The notes under the pieces are model-generated. The model was not told where the DNA came from, made no database searches, and was given only the letters and a program-made list of their open reading frames with translations. Shown here in pieces: positions 1 to 10,475 of a stretch of DNA of 64,000 nucleotides (its first letter is position 1; each line of letters opens with the position of its first letter). The DNA comes from Amphiura filiformis. Taxonomy: Eukaryota > Echinodermata > Ophiuroidea > Amphilepidida > Amphiuridae. A program made the translations under genes and the position numbers. The stretch covers positions 27,490,775 to 27,554,774 of the forward strand of contig NC_092629.1 of the NCBI RefSeq assembly GCF_039555335.1, in the 5' to 3' direction.

Positions 1-735
1 GTAGGATTGGTGGCCCTTTTGGAATTAATGAGTTGTCACGATATTACACCTGGGACTGTAAATAACATTTAGCATGGTTTTAGATACATTTTGTACCCAG
101 CGAAAAATAACATCGAACAATAGAAGTCAAGTGTTTTAATGTTACGTGTAAATATAGTCTCGCGGGAGCATCTGTTATTAGTCTTCTTTATCAGTCTTTT
201 TTTTTAAACTTGCTGGTCACGGCTACCGCGTGACTCTAATGATTGCACGCTAAAACATCATTTTCCATAACTACAGTGATTTAAAATGAACTGTACCCAA
301 CTTCGCCCAATTTTTATATATATTTGCGGATATTGTACATATCAAAAAAACTATCATAGATAGCAGTTATAAGTGTTCTGTAGTAGAAATTTTGAATTTT
401 GATAATAAGTCAGAATATATCGCATTTTCAATTTATCATCCCATTTTTAGACCAACACACAGAACTAAGTTTATCCGTGTTCTCTACCGCAGTAACAAAA
501 TGCAACTACCATTCTACGTACATGTACAGCAAACTTAAGACAAATGTTATTTTTGCATTATTAAATCAGGTTTGCAAATATTACATGTTAAATAATACAT
601 GTAGAACAAAGGACCCGTTGATTGAAATTGTAGAGGGAAATTTGAATTCAAATAGAAATGGTGCTGGTGCAATATCCATTCACTCGTAATTGAGACCTGA
701 TTTTTTCACCAATAATAGGAAATATAGCCTACTAC
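1..735. other. unannotated AT-rich flank
   Basis: I see no gene, RNA or repeat boundary here. A 96-codon open frame at 399-689 has no recognisable motif or compositional bias and is probably chance. Confidence 0.5.
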
Positions 736-1010
736 CCTATTCAATTTAAAACCCACACTACCCCTGTGGAAGATTTAGCTCAAGTCTTCCACAGAGGGAG
801 TGTGAGTTTTGAATATAATAGACAATTGGGTACCTTCCATTTGAGATACTCACTCCAGTTGTGTAACATAGGTAACGCCATAATCCAGGGGGAGTATGGG
901 TTTAAAAATAATTAACCCTGACCAAATACGTTTGAAAAACATACTCCCCCTGTGGAAGATATTTCCAAAATCTTCCACAGGGTGAGTATGGATTTCAACT
1001 GAAATAGCCC
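736..1010. mobile_element. M1 foldback MITE, copy 1
   Basis: The element opens with CCCTATTCAATTTAAAACCC and closes with TTTCAACTGAAATAGCCC, so the ends are inverted repeats. Inside are two shorter stems built from TGTGGAAGATTTAGCT and its complement. The same architecture recurs nine more times in the window, which defines the family. No coding capacity is visible, so it would depend on a transposase supplied elsewhere. Superfamily not assigned, because I could not read a clear target duplication. Confidence 0.75.
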
Positions 1011-1225
1011 ATTCCACATCGACGGTAGATATGATTTTACCAAACATGGTTTTATTTTCGATTTTCATGAATATGTAATCACCTGTGACGGTATAAAACA
1101 TGACTTGTCAAAACGGAGCTCATGTGATAATTAACTCTTTTCCAGAATGCATTGCGAGAATTGGTTGGAATGAACTAATTCAGACCCTTTCCCAAATATA
1201 GAACTTTTACATGGACTTAAACCTC

Positions 1226-3418
1226 CTTCATCAACACCAGTATCAATAGTAGATGACTTTTTCATTATCAATACCAATATAAGTAGTATATAGATGACTA
1301 CTTGATCAACACCAGTATCAGTGGTAGATGACTACTTCATCAACACCAGTATCAGTGGTAGATGACTACTTGATCAACACCAGTATCAGTGGTAGATGAC
1401 TACTTCATCAACACCAGTATCAGTGGTAGATGACTACTTGATCAACACCAGTATCAGTGGTAGATGACTACTTGATCAACACCAGTATCAGTGGTAGATG
1501 ACTACTTCATCAACACCAATATCAGTGGTAGATGACTACTTGATCAACACCAGTATCAGTGGTAGATGACTACTTGATCAACACCAGTATCAGTGGTAGA
1601 TGACTACTTGATCAACACCAGTATCAGTGGTAGATGACTACTTGATCAACACCAGTATCAGTGGTAGATGACTACTTCATCAACACCAGTATCAGTGGTA
1701 GATGACTACTTCATCAACACCAGTATCAATGGTAGATGACTACTTCATCAACACCAGTATCCGTGGTAGATGACTACTTCATCAACACCAGTATCAGTGG
1801 TAGATGACTACTTCATCAACACCAGTATCAGTGGTAGATGACTACTTCATCAACACCAGTATCAGTGGTAGATGACTACTTCATCAACACCAGTATCAGT
1901 GGTAGATGACTATTTCATCAACACCAGTATCAGTGGTAGATGACTACTTGATCAACACCAGTATCAGTGGTAGATGACTACTTCATCAACACCAGTATCA
2001 GTGGTAGATGACTACTTGATCAACACCAGTATCAGTGGTAGATGACTACTTCATCAACACCAGTATCCGTGGTAGATGACTACTTCATCAACACCAGTAT
2101 CAGTGGTAGATGACTACTTCATCAACACCAGTATCAGTGGTAGATGACTACTTCATCAACACCAGTATCAGTGGTAGATGACTACTTCATCAACACCAGT
2201 ATCAGTGGTAGATGACTATTTCATCAACACCAGTATCAGTGGTAGATGACTACTTGATCAACACCAGTATCAGTGGTAGATGACTACTTCATCAACACCA
2301 GTATCAGTGGTAGATGACTACTTGATCAACACCAGTATCAGTGGTAGATGACTACTTCATCAACACCAGTATCAGTGGTAGATGACTACTTGATCAACAC
2401 CAGTATCAGTGGTAGATGACTACTTGATCAACACCAGTATCAGTGGTAGATGACTACTTGATCAACACCAGTATCAGTGGTAGATGACTACTTCATCAAC
2501 ACCAGTATCAGTGGTAGATGACTACTTGATCAACACCAGTATCAGTGGTAGATGACTACTTCATCAACACCAGTATCAGTGGTAGATGACTACTTGATCA
2601 ACACCAGTATCAGTGGTAGATGACTACTTCATCAACACCAGTATCAGTGGTAGATGACTACTTCATCAACACCAGTATCAGTGGTAGATGACTACTTCAT
2701 CAACACCAGTATCAGTGGTAGATGACTACTTGATCAACACCAGTATCAGTGGTAGATGACTACTTCATCAACACCAGTATCAGTGGTAGATGACTACTTC
2801 ATCAACACCAGTATCAGTGGTAGATGACTACTTGATCAACACCAGTATCAGCGGTAGATGACTACTTGATCAACACCAGTATCAGTAGTAGATGACTACT
2901 TGATCAACACCAGTATCAGTAGTAGATGACTACTTCATCAACACCAGTATCAGTGGTAGATGACTACTTCATCAACACCAGTATCAGTGGTAGATGACTA
3001 CTTGATCAACACCAGTATCAGCGGTAGATGACTACTTGATCAACACCAGTATCAGTAGTAGATGACTACTTGATCAACACCAGTATCAGTAGTAGATGAC
3101 TACTCCATCAACACCAATATCAGGAGTAGATAGCTAATTCATCAACATCGATATCAGTAGTAAATTACTACTACTTCATCAACACCGATATCAGGAGTAG
3201 ATGACTACTTCATCAACACCAATATCAGTAGTAACTTACTACTATATACTTCATCAACACCGATATCAGGAGTAGAAAACTACTCCATCAACACCAATAT
3301 CAGTAGTAACTTACTACTACTTCATCAACACCGATATCAGGAGTAGATGACTACTTCATCAACACCAATATCAGTAGTAGCTTACTACTTCATCAACACC
3401 GATATCAGGAGTAGATAA
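1226..3418 (+). repeat. 34-bp satellite array (about 64 copies)
   Basis: The unit reads TAGATGACTACTTSATCAAC followed by ACCAGTATCAGTGG, 34 bp in all. The S position switches between C and G, and G creates the palindrome TGATCA. The centre (about 1300-3100) is very homogeneous and the right flank from 3100 decays into GATATCAGGAGTAG variants. Marked variants recur at 306 bp (9 units): CCGTGG at 1761 and 2067, and a TATTTC variant at 1911 and 2217. A second spacing of 170 bp (5 units) links the GCGG variants at 2851 and 3021. The array is non-coding. Confidence 0.95.
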
Positions 3419-3475
3419 CATCGACACCATTATAAATATACACTGCTATTCTATTAACACCAATATCGGTATTGG

Positions 3476-3659
3476 GGCTATTCCAGCTGGAATACACATT
3501 ACCCCTGTGGAAGATTTTGGAAATATCTTCCACAGGGGGAGTAAGTATTTCAAATGGAAGTTACACAGTTGTATATTTTATTCAAAATTGATCCTTCTCT
3601 GTGGAAGACTTTAGCTAAATCTTCCACAGGGATAGTGTGGATTTTAAATGGAATAGCCC
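3476..3659. mobile_element. M1 foldback MITE, copy 2 (short form)
   Basis: It starts GGGCTATTCCAGCTGG, ends AAATGGAATAGCCC, and contains two CTGTGGAAGAT/ATCTTCCACAG stems. At about 184 bp it is shorter than the 275-290 bp copies and lacks the middle segment. It lies immediately beside the decayed end of the 34-bp satellite. Confidence 0.8.
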
Positions 3660-4002
3660 AATATATCAGAATATTAGGACCGAATTGGCTAAAGGTGCGT
3701 CATGAACGTATCCAAAACTTCTAGTAAGATGTTGATCCTTCGCGATGCTTTATGGGATTTTGGCTAATTCTTCTTCTGGGTGGAGCCAATTAATAGGTCA
3801 ATCAATTAAATACTATGACACTATTGCACTGTGTAACATCCAAGTTGGTGTAAACATTTAATTAGAAATCATTACATAACATAGAGGGCGAGATACGTGC
3901 TAACTTTATGGAGTCAAAAATGTGGATATTTCAATGCAACGGACAGGAATAATGGTACATAATTTTTATATGATTTAGACGAATTGGGTGGACATGCATG
4001 AT
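3660..4002. other. no recognisable feature
   Basis: Unique-looking AT-rich sequence between the M1 copy and the purine tract; nothing supported on either strand. Confidence 0.4.
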
Positions 4003-4022
4003 TGAGAAGAAAAAGGAGAGGA

Positions 4023-4357
4023 AGAGGAGAAGAAGAAAGAAGGAGTAGGAGAAGAAGAGGGAGATCAAGAAAAGGAAGAAGAAAGAAGAAGGAAGAGGAG
4101 AAGGAGAAGAAGGAAAAAGAAGAGGAAGTGGAGGAGGATGAAGAGGAAGAGGAAGAAGAAGAGGAAGAGGAAGAGGAAGAAGAAGATGGAGTTAGGGGAG
4201 GAGGAGAAGAAGAAGAGGAAGACGGAGAAGAAGAAACAAGAACAAGAACAAAAAGAAATAAGAACAAGAAGAAAAGAAAAGCATAAGAAGAAAAAAAAGA
4301 AGACAAAAAGGAAGACGAATAAGAAGAAAATAATGCATGAGAGACAGACAGACATCC

Positions 4358-4408
<51 letters not shown>

Positions 4409-4418
4409 GAAAGCGTAC
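4023..4418 (+). repeat. tandem duplication, copy 1
   Basis: Begins AGAGGAGAAGAAGAAAGAAG, includes the (GACA)n run, and ends AGAAAGCGTAC. It is repeated 399 bp downstream with small indels, including loss of GACA units and gain of an AAGAAGATCAAAAAG block. Confidence 0.85.
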
Positions 4419-4421
4419 GAA

Positions 4422-4769
4422 AGAGGAGAAGAAGAAAGAAGGAGTAGGAGAAGAAGAGGGAGATCAAGAAAAGGAAGAAGAAAGAAGAAGGAAGAGGAGA
4501 AGAAGAAGAAGGAAAAAGAAGAGGAAGTGGAGGAGGATGAAGAGGAAGAGGAAGAAGAAGAGGAAGAGGAAGAAGAAGATGGAGTTAGGGGAGGAGGAGA
4601 AGAAGAAGATCAAAAAGAAGGAGAAGAGGAAGACGGAGAAGAAGAAACAAGAACAAGAACAAAAAGAAATAAGAACAAGAAGAAAAGAAAAGCATAAAAA
4701 AAAAAAAAAAGAAGACAAAAAGGAAGACGAATAAGAAGAAAATAATGCATGAGAGACAGACAGACATCC

Positions 4770-4804
<35 letters not shown>

Positions 4805-4814
4805 GAAAGCGTAC
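4422..4814 (+). repeat. tandem duplication, copy 2
   Basis: Second copy of the 4023-4418 unit, in the same order from the purine segment through GCATGAGAGACAGACAGAC to GAAAGCGTAC. The duplication therefore postdates formation of the microsatellite. Confidence 0.85.
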
Positions 4815-4995
4815 TTGATTCAGCAAAAAAAATGTTGATATAATTGAAGGGAATTTAGGGGCAGGAATAGGAGGAAGTGGAGGAGGAGGGGTGGAGGAGG
4901 AGGAGGAAGAGAAGGAGGGGCAGAGGAGGAGGAGGAGGAGAAGAAGAAGGAGGAGGAAGAGGAGGAGGGGCGGAGGAAATAGGCACATTATAGAT

Positions 4996-5823
4996 GCCAA
5001 AGTAGGGGGAAGAATAGCGATTAGAGGAGGAGAAAGAGCAGGGGAATTTGTCCATGTATTGTCGAGGTCAAGTTAAGTACACAAACACGTGTATGAAGGT
5101 ATACAGATCTTTGAATTGTCTGTCTGACTGCCGTCAATTTCTTCTAGTCTAATTACCACAATGAATGATGTTTACATTGGACCTTTTACGCCTGGTTAGC
5201 CAGCCATGTAAAAAATCACCTGGCGCTGTGGCACTAGGACCCATAAACGTAGTTGCGAGATTAACCATCTGTTTGCCAACAGCGAGCGAACAACTTCTAA
5301 TTGTTAGTAAATTATTTTTGAATAACTGATTTAATATTGAGATGGAATTGAACCTAAATTGGTTCAAAACCCCTAAGTTCAAACAGAAGTGTCATTTTGT
5401 GCAATCATTTTTTGAAAAAAAATTTTTGTTGTCTGCAAAATCAATTTAATTGTAGAATCAGCGCGCCAAAATCTACTCGTGTTATTCAGCTGAGACTGTA
5501 TGTCTTCCCATCATGCTTTGCAGATAATATTGTATAACACACACTAGGATTCACAACATGTTCGTCTATCAAGGCACATTTCTTTAACCCCATCCCATTT
5601 GTACATTCATTGAATGACCTTAGTTAGAAAATTTGGGTACAAAAACTCATACTCTGCAACTTTTCAAAATTTTGCACTATGTGTTTAATTAAGGTTATTG
5701 AACTATGTCATTGGGATGAGGCCATCTCAGTAAAACACCGTGAATTCAAAGTAGTTAGGATGCAATCACAAGCCTTACTTACTATAGAGTCTAAATACCC
5801 CCCGGATAAACCCCAAATTCGTT
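4996..5823. other. no recognisable feature
   Basis: Mixed-composition unique sequence. I find no motif-bearing reading frame, RNA gene or repeat. Confidence 0.4.
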
Positions 5824-6170
5824 GCTTAGGCCGTATAAAATTAATGTTTTGATTCTCACCCAGTCGGCAATTTCTGAGATTTGTCAGATTGTTTTAAAGA
5901 TTTTGCACAATTTTGTAGACTTTGGAATACTTTAGCAAAACTTTATACATATAAATAAGTTTATCAGAGAACATGGTACCCTAGGGGTTTATACGTCAGA
6001 ATCTCACATTAAAAAAGGATTCCTACTTTCCTCGAGTACAGTTGGAAAAGACCGAAAACTACTAACAATGCTAATTTTACATTAGAAAAAAATCTCCCTC
6101 CCTCATCAATTCATGAAAATCCTCTGGACGAGAACCAAAACATTAATTTTATATGGTCTTATGTTATTGA
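5824..6170. mobile_element. foldback element
   Basis: The left arm contains CGTATAAAATTAATGTTTTG followed by ATTCTC. The right arm (6129-6160) contains GAGAACCAAAACATTAATTT followed by TATATGG, its near-exact inverse. A non-complementary centre of about 260 bp separates them. No target duplication could be assigned with confidence. Confidence 0.55.
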
Positions 6171-6411
6171 CTAGGCTAAATAACCAGAAACAAAATCCCA
6201 GCAGAAAGTAAGCACGTTTCCGCAATAAAATGCATACAAACAGACAAATAGAGGTTAAAAAAGTTTTATTAGGGCTGATATAATTATTTTTGCGAGGTAA
6301 CCCGGCGGGCGAAAAGTTTACGCTAGTTTGCTTTTTTGAAGCGCGTGGTTTTTAACTGCATCGACTTTGACGCAAAGTGCAATAGTGCATTAAATTGGTA
6401 TAATTATGTTG

Positions 6412-6760
6412 CAGCAAACACAAAAACTATTTTGGGTTTTGGTTTAGGTAAAAACGTTTTACTAACATTAAATGTCGGGTTATATGAAGGTCATAAAACG
6501 TTTTAGAACGTTTTGTATGAAAACACATTACAACAATATGTTTCCAAAATGTTATTGTAAACTATTTTTGCTAACATTCTTTGGCAAATATTTTGTCATA
6601 TGTTAAAATATTTGCAGTAGGTTATCAAAAAATGTTTTTTTAATGTTACGAAAACGTTTCATGTCCTTTATATACCCTTATATAACCCAACATTTAAACG
6701 TTTTCTGACAACCTTTTATAACTTTTTGTGAATGATGTAGAAAACGTTTTGTGTTTGATG
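6412..6760. mobile_element. M3 foldback MITE, copy 1
   Basis: Starts CAGCAAACACAAAAACTATT and ends GAAAACGTTTTGTGTTTGATG, with repeated AACGTTTT/AAAACGTT blocks and an ATGTCGGGTTATATGAAGGT segment mirrored near the other end (CCTTATATAACCCAACATTT). Three further copies share these blocks. Non-coding. Confidence 0.75.
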
Positions 6761-7152
6761 GGATGTTGTTGAAAGAGAGAAAGAGGGAGAGAGAGGTGGG
6801 GGTTTGAAAGACAGCGAGGGAAGGATATAAATGGACTTGATAATCACATTTCCGTTATGCTCTTGACTACGCATTGCAAGGTGGGATTCTGTTTTCCCCA
6901 CTCTCCCTCCCAACTCTGTTATAATGACCTATTTATTTAGCCTTGGTTTATTTTCATTATTAAATTCAATAATAACATACGCTTGATATCGACCTGTCTT
7001 ATCAAAATGTTATGTTTACTTATATGAAGCATAATAATGAATTTGAACGGGTTGAATAATAATATGTATCGATGTGTTTTTTAACTCAAACAATGAAAAT
7101 GTGGGTTGTGTTATTGATATTAATGAAAACATTTAATTGTTATTAGGAATCA

Positions 7153-7381
7153 ATTAATGCGTTGCATGCTAACCATAGGCTTCAACATAAAAAGTGAGAT
7201 TTTTTTTTCCAAAATATCAAGAGCTAACTTAAGAACCACTGAACCAATACTAGGCTTGTTTGTACTCATTTTAATGCATTTTTCATGTTGATTTCAAATA
7301 TGGTCATGAAAATTCTAGATTCTGAACTTTTTAAATTTTTGAAAAATATTGAAACTGGTCGTCTGCAGTCAACAGAGTTAA
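7153..7381 (+). mobile_element. M2 TTAA-flanked MITE, copy 1
   Basis: Begins TTAATGCGTTGCATGCTAAC, carries the family body (ACCACTGAACCAATACTAGG, TTTGTACTCATTTTAATGCA, TATGGTCATGAAAAT) and the GTCGTCTGCAGTC block, and ends AGAGTTAA. TTAA at both ends matches a 4-bp TTAA target duplication. The outer ends are an imperfect inverted repeat: the right end read backwards is TTAACTCTCTCCACGC in better copies. Confidence 0.75.
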
Positions 7382-7479
7382 ATATACTGAGAACACAGAC
7401 ACGGCAACATTATTCCTATGGATGTCATCGATGATTATTGGGTGTCTGTGAATTTCAGTGAGCGTTTATATCACAAGGT

Positions 7480-7646
7480 CAAGAACCACTGAACCAATGC
7501 CAGGTTTGTTTGTACTCATTTGAATGCATTTTTCATGCTGATTCCAAATATGGTCATGAAAATTAACAATTCTAACATTTTTTGGATTAAAATTGATAAA
7601 AATGTGAAACTTGTCGTCTGCAGTCGACACCCGCGTGGACAGATTA
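7480..7646 (+). mobile_element. M2 MITE, 5'-truncated copy 2
   Basis: Picks up the M2 body at AAGAACCACTGAACCAATGC and runs through GTCGTCTGCAGTCGACACCC to GTGGACAGATTAA. The left end with the CATGCTAACC block is missing. Confidence 0.7.
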
Positions 7647-7710
7647 ACTGAACCAATACTAGGCATGTTTGTACTCATGTGTGAATGTTCATAGGTTGAA
7701 CAGGGACAAT

Positions 7711-7896
7711 GGGCTGTCCCAGTTGAAATTCATACACCCCCTATGGAAGACATGTTCTAATATTCCACACAGGGAGTGTGAATCGCAAATGGAGTCACCT
7801 GAATGGGTGACTTCATTCAATATCTACACCCCTGTGTGGGAGATTAAGGAAATGTCTTTCACATATGGGGTGTATGTTTTGTAACTGGAATAGCCC
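7711..7896. mobile_element. M1 MITE, copy 3 (subtype with CTATGGAAGACAT)
   Basis: Ends are GGGCTGTCCCAGTTGAAATT and AACTGGAATAGCCC. The inner stems read CCCCTATGGAAGACATG and CACACAGGGAGTG rather than the TGTGGAAGATTTTGG form of other copies, so this belongs to a second subtype shared with 18819-19003 and 61939-62113. Confidence 0.75.
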
Positions 7897-8504
7897 ATTC
7901 ATAATCGCACTGTTGAAGGTGAAGGTTATAGTCATGGTTTGCCAAAACAAATCAGCAAGAAACGCAGGTCAAATCGTTGAAAAGTCGCCCAAATTTTCTC
8001 TTAACATTATTGGTTTCCTAGACAGAAAACTACCGAACATTGAGGGAACCAATGTCGTAAAATCGCCCAAATTTGTATTTAACCATTGAGTTCTGTGGAA
8101 AAAACCCGGACTAAACGGTCAAAAGTCGCAGGAAATATATATTCAAATCCGCCCAATTGGGCTACCAATAGAACTTCAAAACAGAAGCGCTCATCCGTAA
8201 AATTGTTTTCAAAACATTATTGTTTGTCTGCTTTAGTTGCTCCAACTGATTGGGGAGAAATATATAATTAATAAAAAAATCGTTATACTGATATTAAAAA
8301 TATGAAACATGATTTTCGAATGCACATGTTTTATGTTAAAAGGTGTTCGCTCTAGATAGATGTTAATAAAGTCAATTATATAATTGAGTTACGAAAATAA
8401 AGCATTCTACTGTTATGTGGCGTAATTAAAATTAATGTATATTTATCGTGTCATATATTTTTAGCTGGAAAATATATTTGTTTTGTGTTGTTTGGCTGAT
8501 TTTT
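7897..8504. other. no recognisable feature
   Basis: AT-rich sequence. Short open frames at 7865-8089 and 8086-8271 lack motifs and partly overlap the M1 element. Confidence 0.35.
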
Positions 8505-8738
8505 TTTTCTTTCTTTCTTTCTTTCTCTTGTCTTCTCTTCTTCTCTCTTCTCTTCTCTTCTCTCTTCTCTTCTCTTCTCTTCTCTTCTCTTCTCTTCTCT
8601 TCTCTTCTCTTCTCTTCTCTTCTCTTCTCTTCTCTTCTCTTCTCTTCTCTTCTCTTCCCTTCCCTTCCCTTCCCTTCCCTTCCCTTTCCTTTCCTTTCCT
8701 TTCCTTTCCATTCCTTTCCTTTCCTTTCCTTTCCTTCC
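8505..8738 (+). repeat. pyrimidine microsatellite: TTTC, TTCTC, TTCCC, TTTCC blocks
   Basis: Successive runs of (CTTT)n, then (TTCTC)n from about 8540 to 8655, then (TTCCC)n, then (TTTCC)n to about 8735. Each block is internally near-perfect. Open frames across it are artefacts of the stop-free composition. Confidence 0.95.
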
Positions 8739-8999
8739 CAATGTATTCCAATTTGCAATTAAACAATGTAAATTGAAACATGATTTGGTTTTGTATATGA
8801 CGGCTATCTACTGAAGATAGCAAACGTATTCAATAATAAGTTAACAACAATCATGTGTGTGTCCAATTCGCCTCTCAACTGAACTCGTTACTATTTAGAA
8901 AGTAAAACTCACCTAGCATCACTTTAAAATCAAAAACATCAACAATGCTATTATACTTTATTATAACGGGTAGCCTACTGCAGCTGCGTTCAAAGCACT

Positions 9000-9175
9000 T
9001 TTTATTTATTTATTTATTTATTTATTTCATTTATTTATTTCATTTATTTATTTCATTTATTTCAAATCTTTTTTCTAGTCAATACCCCAGCAAGTCACCA
9101 ACCGCCGGGATTTCAACCTTGGACCTCGTGTAGCAGAAGCGAGTACTCGAACCACTATGACACTGACGCTCTTCT
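9000..9175 (-). mobile_element. tRNA-derived SINE with (AAAT)n tail
   Basis: Read on the minus strand from 9175, an A-box-like TGTCATAGTGGTTCGAG is followed by a B-box-like AAGGTTGAAATCCCGG, then a short body and an (AAATA)/(AAAT) simple-sequence tail (the TTTA run at 9000-9064 on the plus strand). Internal RNA polymerase III boxes plus a simple tail are the normal SINE plan. The cloverleaf is not intact, so this is not a tRNA gene. Confidence 0.55.
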
Positions 9176-9610
9176 TAATTTACAACTTTCATAATACATA
9201 GCAGGTCGAAGTTAGTCTTCTCAAAAATAATTCTGGCTCTTTTTTTACCAAATTTGTTCTTTCTTTCTCCCTTTAGTTCAACTAACTTTTAGTTATATAG
9301 CGTTATTAATTTTAGCCATCATGATCAACAGTTATTATGACTTTATCTGACATCTTTTTGCAAAAGGGCTATTTAGTCGAGCATAATTCTGGCACCATTG
9401 ACTTGTCAAGTACCCAGCAAACAGTTAAAAACCCACTCCATCCGATTTATTTTACATACAAAACTGTAGCTTTAAGGGATTTTTTTCCTCTCACTGTTAA
9501 AATGATTTGATTATTTTTGTTAAACGGCTGAAAATGAGACTAACAATATCAAAGATTTTACAATCATCCAGACATAAACCACGTGATCAATTGATTGCAT
9601 CATAACTGTA
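9176..9610. other. left flank of the retrotransposon
   Basis: Unique-looking sequence with no feature. The element starts after ACATAAACC...CATAACTGTA and no target-site duplication is apparent, as is usual for recombinase-integrated retroelements. Confidence 0.4.
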
Positions 9611-9768
9611 ATAATGCTAATTTTCTATTGGTCGAAAGTTGTATTTTGCATATGCAAATGTATGGCGGGAAATTCTATTGTGACCGGAGGGGTGGGAGTG
9701 GCAAGAATGGTAGGTAGCAGTCATTGACCGTTTGCACATCACAGACTTCAGTCGCTGGCTACGCTTTT
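9611..9768 (+). repeat. split direct repeat A1
   Basis: Runs from ATAATGCTAATTTTC to GGCTACGCTTTT and matches A2 (offset 5416 bp) over 158 positions with a single difference (C at 9684, T at 15100). Upstream of gag it is the natural place for the element promoter; see the separate motif entry. Confidence 0.92.
9625..9760 (+). promoter_or_regulatory. candidate Pol II promoter inside A1
   Basis: In order: an inverted CCAAT box (CTATTGGTC, 9625-9633), a 14-bp palindrome TTTGCATATGCAAA (9645-9658) that overlaps a perfect octamer ATGCAAAT (9652-9659), an E2F-like GGCGGGAAA (9664-9672), and a G-rich box (9686-9701). An initiator-like TTCAGTC follows near 9747. No TATA box stands out. CCAAT, octamer and E2F sites together are known from cell-cycle and histone-type promoters. 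The function here is inferred from motifs only. Confidence 0.45.
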
Positions 9769-9833
9769 CCGTTTCAATTTCGATATAGTGTTCTTCAAGA
9801 ACTTTGTGATTTTTGGATTTTTCGAGGCTGATT

Positions 9834-10475
9834 ATGTCGAACAGAGAGGGACAAGCTGCAGTATTAGCAGGTCAATTTCAACAAGAAGAAGGTGAAGTAC
9901 AACCTATTCAAGTTTTAACTTTACAGAGTATTTCTGATCTTATTAAAGCTGAAGTGGGTGGCGTCAGAGAGTATATAGATGACGCATTAAGTTCAACAAA
10001 AAATCAAGTGCTTGAATCAGCGAGAGAGTCGGCTAAGGCTCAGTTCAAGTTCAGAGGCAACAAGCTTCAGTTTGAATTCAACGTCCAGGTGAAAGAGCGA
10101 ATAGACAGGGCGTTAGAGAAGTTAGAGAAAGGTGATATTCACTTCGCAAAAGCAGAGCTGAGGGCTGGTCTAGAAGAAATCAAAACCAGAAACAAGCATA
10201 TAAAACTGGCCGACAAAAACGAAAGTTGGAAGGTGGTAGATGAATATAAGGCGGAGGAGTTAGCAGATAATTCAGATGATGAAAAGAGAATCAAGGCGGC
10301 TGTTAGAGCCGTGTCAGCAAAAGAAAGAAAGCCTAAGAAAGGTCAATTCCGAAGGAATGCCCCATACCCTCAGAGCCGTCGTCATGAGACTTATCCCAAT
10401 CCTCATAGTAATTTTCGTGGCTATGTGCAACAGAATAGATACCCGTATTCAGGAAGCGGCGTCACCCGGAGATAG
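9834..10475 (+). CDS. gag: Gag-like protein of the YR retrotransposon (main fragment)
   Basis: The protein is about 213 residues from the ATG at 9834; the frame is open upstream to a TTG at 9813, but the ATG is preferred. It would package element RNA. The middle carries FKFRGNKLQFEFNVQVKER, then a helical, charged segment ending in RNKHIKLADKNESWKVVDEY and EELADNSDDEKR. This block, an ADK/R-S-x-x-W...V..Y..DELA..S-DEKR pattern, is one I associate with the first ORF of DIRS/Ngaro-like elements of invertebrates and fish. The C-terminus becomes basic and Pro/Arg/Tyr-rich. It stops at 10473-10475, short of any zinc knuckle; the knuckle relic lies just downstream in another frame, so this ORF appears truncated by an indel. 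Confidence 0.8.
   Translation: MSNREGQAAVLAGQFQQEEGEVQPIQVLTLQSISDLIKAEVGGVREYIDDALSSTKNQVLESARESAKAQFKFRGNKLQFEFNVQVKERIDRALEKLEKGDIHFAKAELRAGLEEIKTRNKHIKLADKNESWKVVDEYKAEELADNSDDEKRIKAAVRAVSAKERKPKKGQFRRNAPYPQSRRHETYPNPHSNFRGYVQQNRYPYSGSGVTRR

Larger units (their letters stand above)
4003..4995 (+). repeat. kilobase purine-strand tract with GACA microsatellites
   Basis: The plus strand is almost only A and G for nearly 1 kb (GAAGAAGAGG-type low complexity), interrupted by two (GACA)n runs near 4342-4408 and 4756-4804. Long open frames exist in several frames on both strands (Glu/Lys/Arg-rich or Ser/Phe/Leu-rich). They follow from a base composition lacking stop codons and are not evidence of genes. 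Such homopurine tracts are known to adopt triplex structures. Confidence 0.9.

Noticed and set aside
399..689. 96-codon open frame
   Set aside because: Random-looking composition and no supporting signal.
1226..3418. CRISPR-like regular array
   Set aside because: Units are contiguous with no unique spacers and the surrounding genome is eukaryotic; it is a tandem satellite.
4002..5000. Long Glu/Lys/Arg-rich and Ser/Phe/Leu-rich open frames on both strands
   Set aside because: They arise because homopurine sequence lacks stop codons; the frames overlap each other and duplicate with the repeat.
8432..8823. Arg/Glu/Lys or Leu/Phe/Ser repeat proteins
   Set aside because: Translations of a pentanucleotide microsatellite.
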